Shown piece after piece: positions 34,467 to 44,272 of a DNA stretch of 64,000 nucleotides. The notes beneath the pieces are model-generated. The model was given only the letters and a program-made list of their open reading frames with translations, was not told where the DNA came from and ran no database searches. Origin of the DNA: Bog-756 sp963699345. Lineage in GTDB: Bacteria > Actinomycetota > Acidimicrobiia > Acidimicrobiales > RAAP-2. The position numbers and the translations under genes were made by a program. The DNA is taken from contig CAVOTL010000005.1 in assembly GCA_963699345.1 (NCBI GenBank), positions 620,001-684,000 of the forward strand. Direction: 5' to 3'. Every line of letters starts with the position of its first letter. The stretch's first letter is position 1.

Positions 34467-35453
34467 GCCAGGACTCCGCCATGCCGGCCGGCCCGTGGCT
34501 GGCCGTGCTCGGCATGCACCGCAGCGGGACCTCGGCCCTGGCCGGCGCCCTCGGGGAACTCGGATTCGGCGTGCCCCACCGTGACGACCGGATGGACTGG
34601 CCGGAGAGCAATCCGGAGCACTGGGAGAGTTCGGCACTGACCGTCTACGACGACGACGTGCTGGCCGACCTCGGGGGGAGCTGGGACGCACCCCCCGAGC
34701 TGGCCCCCGGATGGGAGACCTCCGCGGCCATCCGCCCGGATCCCCGTCCCGACACGGTGGCCCGGCGCGCCTTTCCCGACCCCGGACCGATCGTCTGGAA
34801 GGACCCCCGGCTCTGCGTCCTGCTCCCCTACTGGCGACGGTTCCTCCCCCGTCCGCACGCCGCCGTGCTCATCTGGCGGTCGCCCCTCGACGTGGCGCGC
34901 TCCCTGCGACGCCGCGACGGGATGCATCTCGCCGAGGGGGTGGCGCTGTGGGAGCACTACAACCGGTCCGCGCTCGGGAACCTGACCGGCCTGGACACCT
35001 ACGTCTGCCGCTACGAGTCCCTGCTCGCCGATCCCCGGGACGCCCTCGCCGCCATCGCCGGATGGTTGGCCACGCTTCCCCAGTTCGGGGACGCATCCGG
35101 CCACTGGGACGTCGAGCGGGCCGCCGCGGCCGTGACGGAGGTCCCGGCGATCCCGGCCGACACCGACGACGACGGCCTGCTGCTCGCGCCCCAGGAGGAG
35201 CTCGTCAGCCGGTTGGCCGACCTGGTCGGCGGCCACCATCCGCTCGACCCCGGGCCGCTCGGGACCGAGTCACCGTGGTCGACGGCGCTACTGGGGGCCC
35301 GCCGGGGCAGCCGGACCGCGGGAGCTGGCGGGGGTCGAGGCCCAGGTGCACGAGAAGCAGACCGAGATCGACCGGCTGCGGTCGTCGACGAGTTGGCGGG
35401 TGACCGCGCCGCTGCGCGCCGTCTTCGCCCGGACCCGGCCCACGAAAGGCTGA
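34463..35453 (+). CDS. Sulfotransferase-family protein D, frameshifted near the C-terminus
   Basis: About 329 residues after correction. The PAPS loop is VLGMHRSGTSALAGALGELG, with IVWKDPRLCVLLPYWRRF and the 3'-phosphate site LIWRSPLDVARSLRRRDG. The frame opened at GTG 34463 runs on past 36 kb without a natural end. One extra base in the G-run near 35292 explains this: the +1 frame then reads RELAGVEAQVHEKQTEIDRL and STSWRVTAPLRAV, a familiar tail, and stops at 35453, three bases before gene E. Same subfamily as C and E. The GTG overlaps the stop of the upstream gene. Confidence 0.8.
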
Positions 35454-35456
35454 GCG

Positions 35457-36572
35457 ATGGACCTCCCCTCCTCGACGACGCCGGGCGGCGCCCACGCCGC
35501 GAGCGGTCCGGGCCCCCGCGGCCTCTACGTCATGGGCATGCACCGCAGCGGCACCTCGGCCGTGACCGGCCTCCTCGTCCAACTCGGCCTGACGGGACCG
35601 GACGCGGAGGACGTCCCGGCCGTCACGCAATGGAACGCCCGCGGCAACTTCGAGAGCGCCCGGTTGATCCGGTTCAACGACCAGATCCTGATCGACCACG
35701 GCGGCAGTTGGGGTGCCCCCCGCCCGTTCGACGCCGGATGGGAGACGGCCCCGGCGATGGCGGACCGCTCCGAGCGGGCGACGAGGGTCATCGGCGACGT
35801 GTTCGCGACGGAGCCGTTCGTCTTCAAGGATCCCCGCAACTGCCTGACCCTCCCCTTCTGGCGGACGGTGATCGCGCCGCCCGAGGCCGCGGTCCTCGTC
35901 TACCGGGACCCACTGGAGGTGGCGGGTTCGATGCAGGCCCGCAACGGCATCACCCTCACCCACGGTCTGGCCCTGTGGGAGCGCTACGTCCGATCGGCCG
36001 CCGCCAACCTGGACGGCATCCCGACCCTGGTCGTCGGCTTCGACCGGGTCCTCTCCGACCCGGTCGCCTGGTGCGGCGAGCTGGCCGAGTTCCTGGGTGC
36101 GGTCGGTATCGGGTTCGATCCGTCGGCCGTCGACCGGGCGACCCGGTCCCTCGACGGCGGGCTCCGTCATGTGCATCGAACCGAACGGGAACCGTCCGGG
36201 ATCCACGAGACCCAGGCCCGGATCCTCGCGGCGCTCGAGGCCCGGGACGGGGCGCACGACGCCTGGACGCCCCCGGAGCTCGGACCGGAGCCGGCGTGGG
36301 TGGAGGACGTGCTGACGATGCGACGGGAGCTCCTCGAGGAACGCCGGCGCCACGGGTCGTCCACTTCGCCCGTGGCCCGTGCCCGTCGGCTCATCGGCCG
36401 CCGCGGTCGGCGGCTCCTCCTCCGCCGGCTGAACGGGTCCGAGGACGCCGTCCGGACCGGTCGACCGCTCAGTCCGAGGGGTCCGACGGGCCCGACACGA
36501 TGGGCGTGGAATCGAACTCCCGGTAGAAGTCGGGGTCCGACGTCAGTCGTCCGAACAGCGTCCCGCTCGTAG
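35457..36572 (+). CDS. Sulfotransferase-family protein E
   Basis: The open frame codes 371 residues, but the real protein probably ends near 36432. The PAPS loop is YVMGMHRSGTSAVTGLLVQLG (about 23-43), then NARGNFESARLIRFND, VFKDPRNCLTLPFWR and the 3'-phosphate site VYRDPLEVAGSMQARNG. It is a tandem relative of D. After the Arg-rich tail SPVARARRLIGRRGRR the frame runs on across a hairpin (36436-36458) into the opposite gene. A TGA in the +1 frame at 36430-36432 just before that hairpin suggests a one-base error and the true stop. Confidence 0.85.
   Translation: MDLPSSTTPGGAHAASGPGPRGLYVMGMHRSGTSAVTGLLVQLGLTGPDAEDVPAVTQWNARGNFESARLIRFNDQILIDHGGSWGAPRPFDAGWETAPAMADRSERATRVIGDVFATEPFVFKDPRNCLTLPFWRTVIAPPEAAVLVYRDPLEVAGSMQARNGITLTHGLALWERYVRSAAANLDGIPTLVVGFDRVLSDPVAWCGELAEFLGAVGIGFDPSAVDRATRSLDGGLRHVHRTEREPSGIHETQARILAALEARDGAHDAWTPPELGPEPAWVEDVLTMRRELLEERRRHGSSTSPVARARRLIGRRGRRLLLRRLNGSEDAVRTGRPLSPRGPTGPTRWAWNRTPGRSRGPTSVVRTASRS
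36436..36458. terminator. Hairpin between sulfotransferase E and family X gene 1
   Basis: GGTCC-GA-GGAC-GCC-GTCC-GGACC: a nine-pair stem with a two-base bulge and three-base loop. It lies directly after a TGA and 11 bases before the end of the opposite gene. Confidence 0.5.
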
Positions 36573-37406
36573 GGATCCTCCCCCTCGAACTCCCGGCTCA
36601 GTCGCTTGAGGCTCTGCTTGCGCCGCTGCTTCACCACACTCATCCGGGCGGCCGTCGGGAGTTCGGCGACATGCCGGGGACGGAGGGTGGTGACGAGTGA
36701 CGGTTGGCGGATGGCCTTGACCACCAGACCCTCCAGGGTGGAGCTGGTGGGTTTGGGTGCGGCCGTCCGCTCCTGTGAGTACATGTCGACCCGCGACTGC
36801 CTCGACCGGAATCCGGCGCCGTGGTGGTAGACGCGGTGTCCGTACACGGCGAACCACAGCGGATGGGTGTCGACGGTGTTGGTGCGGAGCAGCGGGAGCC
36901 AGTCGATCCCCCGCTCTTCGAGCCGGTGGAGCAGATTGCCCCCCACGTCGGTCACGGTGTCGCCCAGCGAGTTCGTCCACGTCCCCCCCTTGCCCCAGTC
37001 ACCGCCGTATCTCCTGCCACAACCGGCACGTGGTGAAGGCGAAGCAGGGATGCGGCTGCCGGTCGCCGAGGTTCTCGTCACGGCGCACGGCCGCCAGGGG
37101 GTAGGTCTCGAGCGTGCTCGCCATCCACGAGCCGATCGGCTGCACCGGCAGGGCGTCCCCGTCGAGGAAGACGAGGATGTCGTCCGGGTCGGCCCGCTCG
37201 ACGACGATCGCGGCCAGTGCGTTCAGCTTCTGGGGATGGGTGCCCCGGAGGTCGGCGGCGAAGTGGAAGCGCTCCCACTCCCCGGGGTCGATACCCTCGA
37301 GCGCCGCATACACCCGGAAGGGCCGGTCGATGTTCCGCTCGAGGTAGCGGAGCTGGGGGTCGATCCACTTCGCCGACTGCCAGTGGACCGTCACGACATG
37401 GATCAT
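36469..37406 (-). CDS. Family X protein 1 (GT-A-like, unrecognised), two frame breaks
   Basis: Member of a three-copy family in this window (others at 45512 and 54130). Pieced together it matches the intact copy end to end: MIHVVTVHWQSAKWIDPQLR, DDILVFLDGDALPVQPI, then after an extra base near 37008 GGDWGKGGTWTNSLGDTVTD, WLPLLRTNTVDTHPLWF and YHHGAGFRSRQSRVD. A second extra base near 36567 leads to LTSDPDFYREFDSTP and the stop at 36469. The D-G-D triplet resembles the metal-binding D-x-D of GT-A glycosyltransferases, but I recognise no named family. GAGGAAG precedes the ATG. It is convergent with sulfotransferase E. Confidence 0.75.
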
Positions 37407-37690
37407 CTTCTGCTTCCTCGATGCGTCACCGTGGACCCTGGTGGGCGACGAGTGGGGTCCGGGCCGGGCGCGTGGTCTCCCGTCCCCCGGGCTGCCCCCG
37501 TCACCCTCGCATGCCCGTCCACCCCGGTCAAGGTCGCGACCGAACCGGTCAGCGCCGGACGAGGCGCCGGACGCGTCCGAGGGGCGCCCCCGCCCGCGCC
37601 GTCAACTCGCCGTACCACCGGTCACCGACGAGTCGGCGCAGGAGCGACGACGCCGTGGCCGGTGGCGGTTGCAGGTCGGCGAAGTCCTGG

Positions 37691-39076
37691 TCACGCGTCG
37701 GACGACGCGATCAGCCGCCGCAGGAGGCGCTGCTCGAGGCTCCGCTGGATCTCCTCGTGACCTTCCACGCCGGCCAGGTTCTCCGACTCGTCGTCCGACC
37801 GCCGGAACAACAGGTAGGTCTCCCCCTCGGCGTTCAACGCGATCTTCCAGTCCGGGGTGGCCAGCATGACCTCGCCCCGCAGTTCCGACAGCACGTCGGC
37901 GCGGGACGGCGACCGCTCCTCGCCCCGCACCACGCCGGCCAGCGAGCGACCCATCCGGAACGTCCCCGTGTCGCTCCGGCCGGCGAGATCGAGGACCGTG
38001 GCCCCGAGGTCCACCAGCTCGACGGGGTCCGCCACCGTGGCCCCCGACGCTCCCGCCGGGTCGCGGATGATGAGGGGAACCCGCACCGCCCCGTCGAGGA
38101 AGACCTCCTTGTAGAGGAGGCCGGCGTCGCCGTTCATCTCGCCGTGGTCGGAGGTGAACACCACGATCGTCCGCTCCCATTCACCGCGCGAGCGGACGAC
38201 GTCGAGGAGCTCCCCGATCACGTCGTCGATCAGGCTCACCCCGCCGGCGTAGTCGGCCCGCAGGGCGGCGACCTCGGGGGGAGTGACCGCGGGCCGGTCC
38301 GCCAGCCGTTCGTCGAGCAGTCCGACGGGGCGGCCGGGGGTCGATCGCGGCTCCGGGCGGGGCGGGGCCATGTCCCCCGGCTCGTAGGCGGAGGCCCACG
38401 GCTCGGGCGTGTCCCACGGCTCGTGGGGTCCGGGGAACCCCACGTAGCAGAACCAGGGCTCCGGCCGGGCGTAGTCCCGGAGGTAGTCGGCGGCGCTCCT
38501 GGCGACGTAGGTGTCGTAGTAGAGGTCGGCCCCGACCGGGGAGGGCCGGACCACCCACGGCGTGTGGCGGTAGCGCTCGGTCACGTCCTGGCGGTACGCC
38601 TCGCGCACCCCGGCGCGCTCCCACCGGTCGGTCAGGTTCGTCGAGCACGACCGCAGCGCCCGGGGCCCGCCCAGCTCGTCGACGTCGTCGAAGCCGAACC
38701 GGTGGACCAGTCGCTCGTACTTCCGCAGGTCACCCTGGGTGGGATGGAGATGCAGCTTGCCGAACATGCTCGTCCGGTAGCCGTTTCGGCGGAGCTCCCC
38801 CACCCACGTCTCCAGCCAGGCCGGGTAGGTGGCGTTCCGGTTGGACTGCACGCCCAGGTTGTGCGGGTACAGGCCCGACAGGAGGCTGAACCGGGACGGG
38901 ATGCACACCGGGGCGTTGGCGAAGCAGCTGGTGAAGAGGACACCTTCCTCGGCCAGGGCGTCGAGGTGGGGGGTCTTGGCCCATCCGTTGACGATCCCCA
39001 GACTGTCGGCCCGTTGCTGGTCGGTGAAGAGGAACAGGATGTTCGGGCCGTCGGCCACGCCGGAGGAGTGCGCCAT
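37691..39076 (-). CDS. Sulfatase with formylglycine motif
   Basis: A 461-residue arylsulfatase-family hydrolase. FLFTDQQRADSLG carries the metal Asp, and NAPVCIPSRFSLLSGLYPHN holds C58-I-P-S-R62, the C-x-P-x-R motif whose Cys is turned into formylglycine. VFTSDHGEMNGD gives the second metal site. It removes sulfate esters from a sugar or other alcohol. There is no signal peptide, so it may work on intracellular material or need another export route. The ATG lies 7 bases after TAACGT. A one-base shift near 37697 would add about 48 conserved-looking residues and end at 37549, so the C-terminus shown may be short. Confidence 0.85.
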   Translation of the reverse strand: MAHSSGVADGPNILFLFTDQQRADSLGIVNGWAKTPHLDALAEEGVLFTSCFANAPVCIPSRFSLLSGLYPHNLGVQSNRNATYPAWLETWVGELRRNGYRTSMFGKLHLHPTQGDLRKYERLVHRFGFDDVDELGGPRALRSCSTNLTDRWERAGVREAYRQDVTERYRHTPWVVRPSPVGADLYYDTYVARSAADYLRDYARPEPWFCYVGFPGPHEPWDTPEPWASAYEPGDMAPPRPEPRSTPGRPVGLLDERLADRPAVTPPEVAALRADYAGGVSLIDDVIGELLDVVRSRGEWERTIVVFTSDHGEMNGDAGLLYKEVFLDGAVRVPLIIRDPAGASGATVADPVELVDLGATVLDLAGRSDTGTFRMGRSLAGVVRGEERSPSRADVLSELRGEVMLATPDWKIALNAEGETYLLFRRSDDESENLAGVEGHEEIQRSLEQRLLRRLIASSDA

Positions 39077-39083
39077 CGGGGTC

Positions 39084-39089
39084 ACGTTA
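39084..39089 (-). promoter_or_regulatory. -10 hexamer TAACGT, leaderless-type
   Basis: TANNNT hexamer 7 bases before the sulfatase ATG at 39076, minus strand, no Shine-Dalgarno sequence. Confidence 0.45.
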
Positions 39090-39229
39090 GTGCCGACCCT
39101 CTGCGCGCCTCCGCGCTCACCGGTCCCCTCGCCACGACCGGACGCGCGACCTTGACCTCGGGCGGGACGGCCGAACGGAGCCGTCGGCCCAGGCGGCGGA
39201 CGGCCCGCGGCCATCGGGTCCGTCGCCAT

Positions 39230-40306
39230 TCACGTTCGCGAGCAGGTCCGCAGTTCGTCGTCGAGTCGGGCGATGTAGGCGTCCTTGACCTCGAGGGCCC
39301 GGATCGCATGGTCCACCTCGCGTCGCAGGCGGACGGTCTCGTCGCCTCGGCCCTCCGCCCCGCCGAGTCGTGGCGGCGCTCCGCCGTCCCCCACCGCCGG
39401 ATCCGGCCACGGGGCCCGCCCGTCCAGGGGGGCGAGCGTCCGGGCCGATGCCACCCGCCGCGTCGATCGCCCCCCGCCGGTCGGTGCCCGGTGGTGGCGG
39501 ATGGTCGACCAGCGCGTCACCCCAGTGTCGACGGAACGTCTCCCGGTTCCGGTCCATGAGGAAGCGGCGGAACGACGGGGACGAGCTCTGCGTCTCGAGG
39601 TGCACCAGGGTGGCGGTCGGTTCGTACACGGTACCCGGAGCCCGCGGGCCCGCAACTTCATGCACAGGTCGGCGTCCTCGTAGTAGCCCGGGTAGTAGGC
39701 CTCGTCGAAGCCGCCGACGGCGTCCCAGGCCGATCTCGGCACCAGGAGGCCGTTGGCGGAGCAGTAGTCCACTTCCCGTGGCGTGAGGTAGGTGGCGTCG
39801 CCGGCGGCGAGGTCGCGGCCGACGTGGGCCGTCGTCCCGTCGCGCCAGATGATGCCGCCCGCCTCCTGCAGCGAGCCGTCACCGGCGAAGATCCGACTCC
39901 CCACCGCCCCGATCCCCGGCTCGTCCAGGGCCCGACGCAGCAGCTGGTCGACGCAGCCCGGGACCAGCCGGCTGTCGTCGTTGACGAAGACCAGGTGATC
40001 GCCACGGGCCGACTCGGCGGCCAGATTGCATCCCCCGCCGAATCCCAGGTTGACACCGCTGCGGATCAGCACGATGTCGGCACGCTGCCCGAGGCCGGCC
40101 AGGGACGGTTCCGGGGTCCCGTTGGCCACCACGATGACCTCCGACGGCCGCGACGTCGAGCGGCCGATGGAGGCGAGGCAGCCCTCGAGCAGGTCGACCC
40201 GGTCGAGCACCAGGATGACGAAGGTCAACGTGACCGGCGCGGTCAGCCCGCGACCGCCGTCGTCACCGGATCCCGCGGTCGGATCACCCACGGGCCGGAC
40301 GCCCAC
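39230..40306 (-). CDS. GT2 glycosyltransferase, two compensating frame breaks
   Basis: GT-A enzyme of the rhamnosyltransferase-like GT2 group. Frame 1 reads FVILVLDRVDLLEGCLASI, NLGFGGGCNLAAESARGD, the D-x-D site FVNDDSRLVPG, and GGFDEAYYPGYYEDADLCMK. A missing base near 39635 moves the reading to YEPTATLVHLETQSSS, FRRFLMDRNRETFRRHWGD. A later extra base (G- or C-run near 39440-39490) returns it to frame 1 for a coiled tail (RREVDHAIRALEVKDAYIAR). So the stored frame hides about 50 true residues. The start is uncertain; GTG at 40306 or a later GTG. The sugar is unknown. Confidence 0.8.
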   Translation of the reverse strand: MGVRPVGDPTAGSGDDGGRGLTAPVTLTFVILVLDRVDLLEGCLASIGRSTSRPSEVIVVANGTPEPSLAGLGQRADIVLIRSGVNLGFGGGCNLAAESARGDHLVFVNDDSRLVPGCVDQLLRRALDEPGIGAVGSRIFAGDGSLQEAGGIIWRDGTTAHVGRDLAAGDATYLTPREVDYCSANGLLVPRSAWDAVGGFDEAYYPGYYEDADLCMKLRARGLRVPCTNRPPPWCTSRRRARPRRSAASSWTGTGRRSVDTGVTRWSTIRHHRAPTGGGRSTRRVASARTLAPLDGRAPWPDPAVGDGGAPPRLGGAEGRGDETVRLRREVDHAIRALEVKDAYIARLDDELRTCSRT

Positions 40307-40349
40307 CCTGTCGAGGAGTCCGACGCATCACACCACCCGCGGCCCGCGT

Positions 40350-41324
40350 TCAGGGCCGGTGGGCCAGGACGAACCAGCCGGTCTCGTCGCGGGCGGCGTC
40401 GACCTCCAGCCCGGTCGCCTCGAACCAGGGCTCCAGGTCCTTCCAGACGTAGCGGTACTCGACGGGGGCGCTCAGCCGGTCGAAGGTGTCGAGCACCAGG
40501 CTCCGGAAGGGCTTGTCGCGGTAGGTGTCCATGGGGAGGTCCGCCAGGGCGCGGATCCGGCGTCGCTGCCCGTACCGGCCCGGGACGACGAAGGAGGCGT
40601 AGAGCACGCCCGCGATCGGCGTCGACAGCGCCTTGAGCGTCCGGTGGGGCAGGCGCACCGTCACCTTGCGGACCGCGGTGGCCAGCTGCAGGGCCACGGA
40701 CCGCACCCCGGCCTCGGAGGGGCGACTGTAGAGGTACAGCAGGATCTGCCCCTCGGGGGCGAGGAGGCGCACCAGCCGGGTGAACCCCTCGAAGGGGTCG
40801 TCGAGATGGTGGAGGACACCCAGGCTCGAGATGAAGTCGAAACTCTCGGGGGCGAACGGCGCGTCCCGGAGGTCGGCCTGGAGCACCGTGACGTTGTCGC
40901 GTCCCGGCAGGTTGCGGGCCGCGGCCACGACGGCCGACGACCCGTCGAGCGCCGACCTCGGCCGCCAGATGGTCCGCCAGGATCCGGGTGAACCGTGCCT
41001 TCCCACAGCCGGCGTCGAGGCCGACCTTGGACCCGAGACCGGGAGGTCGAGGTCGCGGAAGTAGATCTCGGCGAACCGCTCGTCCTCGTCGCGCACGTCG
41101 TCGAAGGCGTTCCACTCGTAGCCGAAGCTGGTGAGCGTCCGCTCCGTCGACCCGGCCCGCTCCCCGGCGGAGGAGAAGTCCACGAAGCCGTCGTGCTTGG
41201 CGAACCGGTGGCCGTCGGCGCACTCGACCGCGGCGTCGTCGTCGGACACCGTCGAACCGCACCGGGGGCACCGCATCCGGTCCAGGATCAGATCCGGGAC
41301 TGCCTGCTTGTCGTTGTCGAGCAC
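40350..41324 (-). CDS. SAM methyltransferase with zinc-ribbon N-terminus, two compensating frame breaks
   Basis: About 324 residues. MRCPRCGSTVSDDD and VECADGHRFAKHDGFVDF form a Trm112-like zinc ribbon, often seen before methyltransferase domains. In the nominal frame motif I is missing. A missing base near 41045 and an extra base near 40957 hide it, and the intervening alternative frame reads VGLDAGCGKARFTRILADHL, a proper motif I. Downstream the frame gives FDFISSLGVLHHLDDPFEGF, VRLLAPEGQILLYLYSRPSE and a long C-terminal region of the kind seen with polysaccharide methyltransferases. The start is GTG at 41324 after GGGGGTAGGGGT. Acceptor unknown. Confidence 0.8.
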   Translation of the reverse strand: MLDNDKQAVPDLILDRMRCPRCGSTVSDDDAAVECADGHRFAKHDGFVDFSSAGERAGSTERTLTSFGYEWNAFDDVRDEDERFAEIYFRDLDLPVSGPRSASTPAVGRHGSPGSWRTIWRPRSALDGSSAVVAAARNLPGRDNVTVLQADLRDAPFAPESFDFISSLGVLHHLDDPFEGFTRLVRLLAPEGQILLYLYSRPSEAGVRSVALQLATAVRKVTVRLPHRTLKALSTPIAGVLYASFVVPGRYGQRRRIRALADLPMDTYRDKPFRSLVLDTFDRLSAPVEYRYVWKDLEPWFEATGLEVDAARDETGWFVLAHRP

Positions 41325-41492
41325 ACCCCTACCCCCGTACGGCGACTGCTGCCGTGGAAGCCATCACCATAGCGTCGCCCTGTCGGCGGCCCCGCCGGTC
41401 GGCACCCGGGTCCGACGCGACGGACGGACGGGACCGTCACCCGGACCCGCGACACCCGCGGCCCGACCTTCCGGGATCGCGACCACCTGCCG

Positions 41493-41498
41493 TATCAT
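41493..41498 (+). promoter_or_regulatory. -10 hexamer TATCAT, leaderless-type
   Basis: TANNNT hexamer 7 bases before the ATG at 41506. Only a pyrimidine-rich CCTCCCC lies between. Confidence 0.5.
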
Positions 41499-41505
41499 CC
41501 TCCCC

Positions 41506-42398
41506 ATGGTGCCCTCCTCCACCTCGCCGGACGCCGCGCCACCTCCCCCACCCCCGCCACCCACCAGCCTGAACCCGCCGCCGGATCCCAACCTGTCCCA
41601 CCGGTTGCGGTGGGCATGGCGCCACGCCACGGCCGACCTGCGGGCCCGGCCGTCCTTCGTGATCGTCGGGACCCAACGGGGTGGCACGACGTCCCTCTTC
41701 CGGTGGATCAGCCAGCACCCCGAATTCGATCCACCGACCAAGAAGGAGATCCACTACTTCGACGTCCACTACGACCTGGGACCCCGGTGGTACCGATCGC
41801 ATTTTCCGATCGCCCGCCCCGGTCACATCACGGGCGAGGGGAGCCCGTACATGCTCTTCCACCCGCTCGCCCCCGCCCGGGCCGCCCGGGACCTCCCCGA
41901 GTCGACCCGCTTCATCATCCTCCTGCCGCGAGCCGGTGCAGCGCACGATCTCCCACTACTGGTTCTCGCGACGGCGGCGCCGGTTCGAGACGGAGCCCAT
42001 CGAGCGGGCCCTCGAACTCGAGCCCCTACGACTGGCCGGGGAGATCGACCGGGTGCTGCGCGGGGAGAACAGCGACGCCTACTCGGGCTACTCCTACGTC
42101 AGCCGCAGCGAGTACGCGAACCAGGTGCGGTCGCTGGTTCGACGCCGTCGGACGCGATCGCATCCTCGTCGTCGAGAGTGAGCAGATGTACACCGATCCG
42201 GCCGTCCCGGCCGCCATCATCGAGTGGATCGGCCTGCAGCCGCACAGTTCGCCGTTCCTGGCCGCCAACGAGTCGGTCCGACTCGACACCGAGAGCCCCG
42301 AGCTGCTCGAGCGGTTGGCGGCCCACTTCAAGCCCCACAACGAAGAGCTGTTCGAGCTCCTCGGCTACGAGCTCTGGACGGGCTCCACCACGGACTGA
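41506..42398 (+). CDS. Sulfotransferase F, two frame breaks
   Basis: PAPS-dependent sulfotransferase with a Pro-rich N-terminus. Frame 1 gives the PAPS loop FVIVGTQRGGTTSLFRWISQ, KKEIHYFDVHYDLGPRWYR and GEGSPYMLFHP. An extra C near 41932 hides the 3'-phosphate site, which frame 2 shows as LREPVQRTISHYWFSRRR. An extra T near 42131 then shifts to frame 3 with VRRWFDAVGRDRILVVESEQ and a normal C-terminus HFKPHNEELFELLGYELW. The reconstructed protein is close to heparan-type and bacterial NodH-like sulfotransferases in layout. It starts leaderless and ends against a convergent methyltransferase with a hairpin. Confidence 0.85.
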
Positions 42399-42413
42399 GC
42401 GCCCCCGTCAGTC
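42393..42413. terminator. Bidirectional hairpin spanning two stop codons
   Basis: GACTGA / TCAGTC with a 9-base C-rich loop. The left arm contains the TGA of sulfotransferase F and the right arm the stop of the opposite methyltransferase. Confidence 0.4.
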
Positions 42414-43120
42414 GGCGATGGCCACCGCGATGATCTCGTCGAGCGCCAGGCGGGGCGGGAGCAGGTGCTGGGCGCAGTAGGTCGCCACCTTCCGCAGCGG
42501 CGTCGGGCTGGTGTGGCCGGCGAACATGATCTCCACCTGCGAGAAGCCGTTGATCTGGAGCGTCCGCCGGAGCGTGTCCTCGCAGAACCAGCAGGTGTGC
42601 TCGGGGTGCACCTGGCCGTGGCCGCCGAAGCGGTACACGAAGTTCCCCACGTAGAACGCGTTCGGCGTCGTGAGCACCAGCCGGCCGCCGGGCTCGAGGT
42701 GGCGACGCACGTTGGCGAGGAAGCCCCGGAAGTCGTCGAGGTGCTCGATGAGCTCGCCGGCGAACACCGCGTCGAACGTCCGGCCCAGGTCGAACTGGCG
42801 GGCGTCGGTCAGGCGGACGTCGTAGCCCGCGGCCTGGACCCGCTCGATCTTGTCGACGTCGATGTCGATGCCCACCAGGTCGGTCGACGTCCTTGGCCAG
42901 GAGACCGTGGAGCCAGTCCGGTCGGCCGTAGCCGGGAGGCACAGCCGATGTCGAGCACCGAGCCGTTGCCGAGCAGCGGTCGGACGACCTCGTACCGGTC
43001 GGCGAGCGATCCCTCACCCCACGGACCGTCGCCCCAGTCGGGTTGCAGGAAGTGTCCCGTGGCCACCCCGTCGGAGGCCACACTCGTCGTTCCCGTCGCC
43101 GTGTTCCCTCGTCTGCCCAT
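42408..43120 (-). CDS. Class I SAM methyltransferase, two frame breaks
   Basis: The N-terminal frame gives GHFLQPDWGDGPWGEGSLAD and NGSVLDIGCA (motif I). An extra base near 42952 leads to GYGRPDWLHGLLAKDV, and another near 42893 to LVGIDIDVDKIERVQAAGY (motif II), FDAVFAGELIEHLDDFRGF, LEPGGRLVLTTPNAFYVGNF and the C-terminal part ending AVAIAD. All class I motifs appear in order once both single bases are ignored. The ATG at 43120 follows GAGGAGGGG. The protein is about 237 residues. It is of the type that methylates sugars; acceptor unknown. Confidence 0.8.
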
Positions 43121-43337
43121 GTCGACCTACCCCTCCTCGCGACCAGCGCCACCGAAGGCCCCGTGGGGGCCTCGCCGCCGTGCCAATTGCCTCGGTGAGG
43201 CTACCATCAGCGCCGCCGCGGGCCCGCCGGGACCATCGGTTGCGGCGGTGACCCGGTCGGCTCGACGTGACCGTCGACCCGACGGCCGGCGGGTGCATCC
43301 GTGCCGCGTGGCCAGCCGGATCGACGCGCATCTGCGG

Positions 43338-43343
43338 TAGCAT
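43338..43343 (+). promoter_or_regulatory. -10 hexamer TAGCAT
   Basis: TANNNT hexamer about 59 bases before the GT2 ATG at 43402, in the 281-base region between divergent genes. Confidence 0.35.
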
Positions 43344-43401
43344 CTCGCGGGATCCGGCAGACGTCGCCGCCACCTGGACGCCCTCGAGAGATGGTTGAGA
43401 A

Positions 43402-44263
43402 ATGACTGACGCCAAGGCGCCCCAGATCGTGGCTCTCGTGCTGTCGCACAACGCCCCCCAGTCACTGGCCCGCTGCGTGGGTGCCATCGCGGCCCAGACC
43501 CGGCGGCCCGTCGGGATCGTCGTCGTGGACAACGCCAGCTCGCCGCCCGTCGAGGCCGGGGGGCTCCCGTCCGACGGCCTGCCGGTCCGGGTGATCCGTT
43601 CGGACGCCAACCTCGGTCCGGCCGGAGGTTGGGCCATCGCCCTTCGGGACTTCGTCGCCGGCCGACGACACGCACGCGTGGATCATGGACGACGACATCG
43701 TCCCCGAGCCCGAGTGCCTCGACCGCCTGTGGTCGGCGGTCGAGGACGATCCGTCGTCGGCGTTCGCCTGTCCGGTGTCGATCCAGCCCAACGGCGCCGT
43801 CGGGCGGTGGGGGTCGTGGTGCGGCTTCGTGATCTCCCGCGAGATCGTCGAGAAGGTCGGCTTCCCCATGGAGGAGCTCTTCTGGTGGGCCGAGGACACC
43901 GAGTACTGCCACTGGCGGATCCCCAACGCCGGGTATCCACTCCGGTTCATCCCCGACGCCGTGGTGCACCACCACGCCATCCGCCAGGGTGGCGACCTGC
44001 CGACGTGGAAGTACTACTACGAGTCGCGCAACATGCTCTATTACCACTGGCACGTCATGCACCGGACGGGTCGGTACCCGCGCAACTTCACCCGGCTGAT
44101 CGGCCGGGCGGCGGTCCGCCAGAAGCAGGCGAAGCTGCGCAGCCTGCTGGCCATCGGCCAGGGCACGGTGGACGGCGCATTCGGGCGCCTGGGCATCCGG
44201 TATCCCATCGTCCCCCTCCGCGAGCGCCAGCTCACCACCGGCGACAAGGGCACCCGGTCCTGA
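43402..44263 (+). CDS. GT2 glycosyltransferase (galactofuranosyl/rhamnosyltransferase-like), one frame break
   Basis: Frame 1 reads IVALVLSHNAPQSLARCVGA, GIVVVDNASSPPVEAGG and SDANLGPAGGWAIALRDFV. An extra G near 43661 (GCCGCCG read as GCCGGCCG) shifts to ADDTHAWIMDDDIVPEPECL, which holds the D-D-D metal site. MEELFWWAEDTEYCHWRIPN, the usual E-D-x-E acceptor/base region, YYYESRNMLYYHW and a basic C-terminus follow. The layout resembles GlfT1-like and other actinobacterial GT2 enzymes. It ends at a perfect palindromic terminator shared with sulfotransferase G. Confidence 0.85.
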
Positions 44264-44272
44264 TCCACCACC

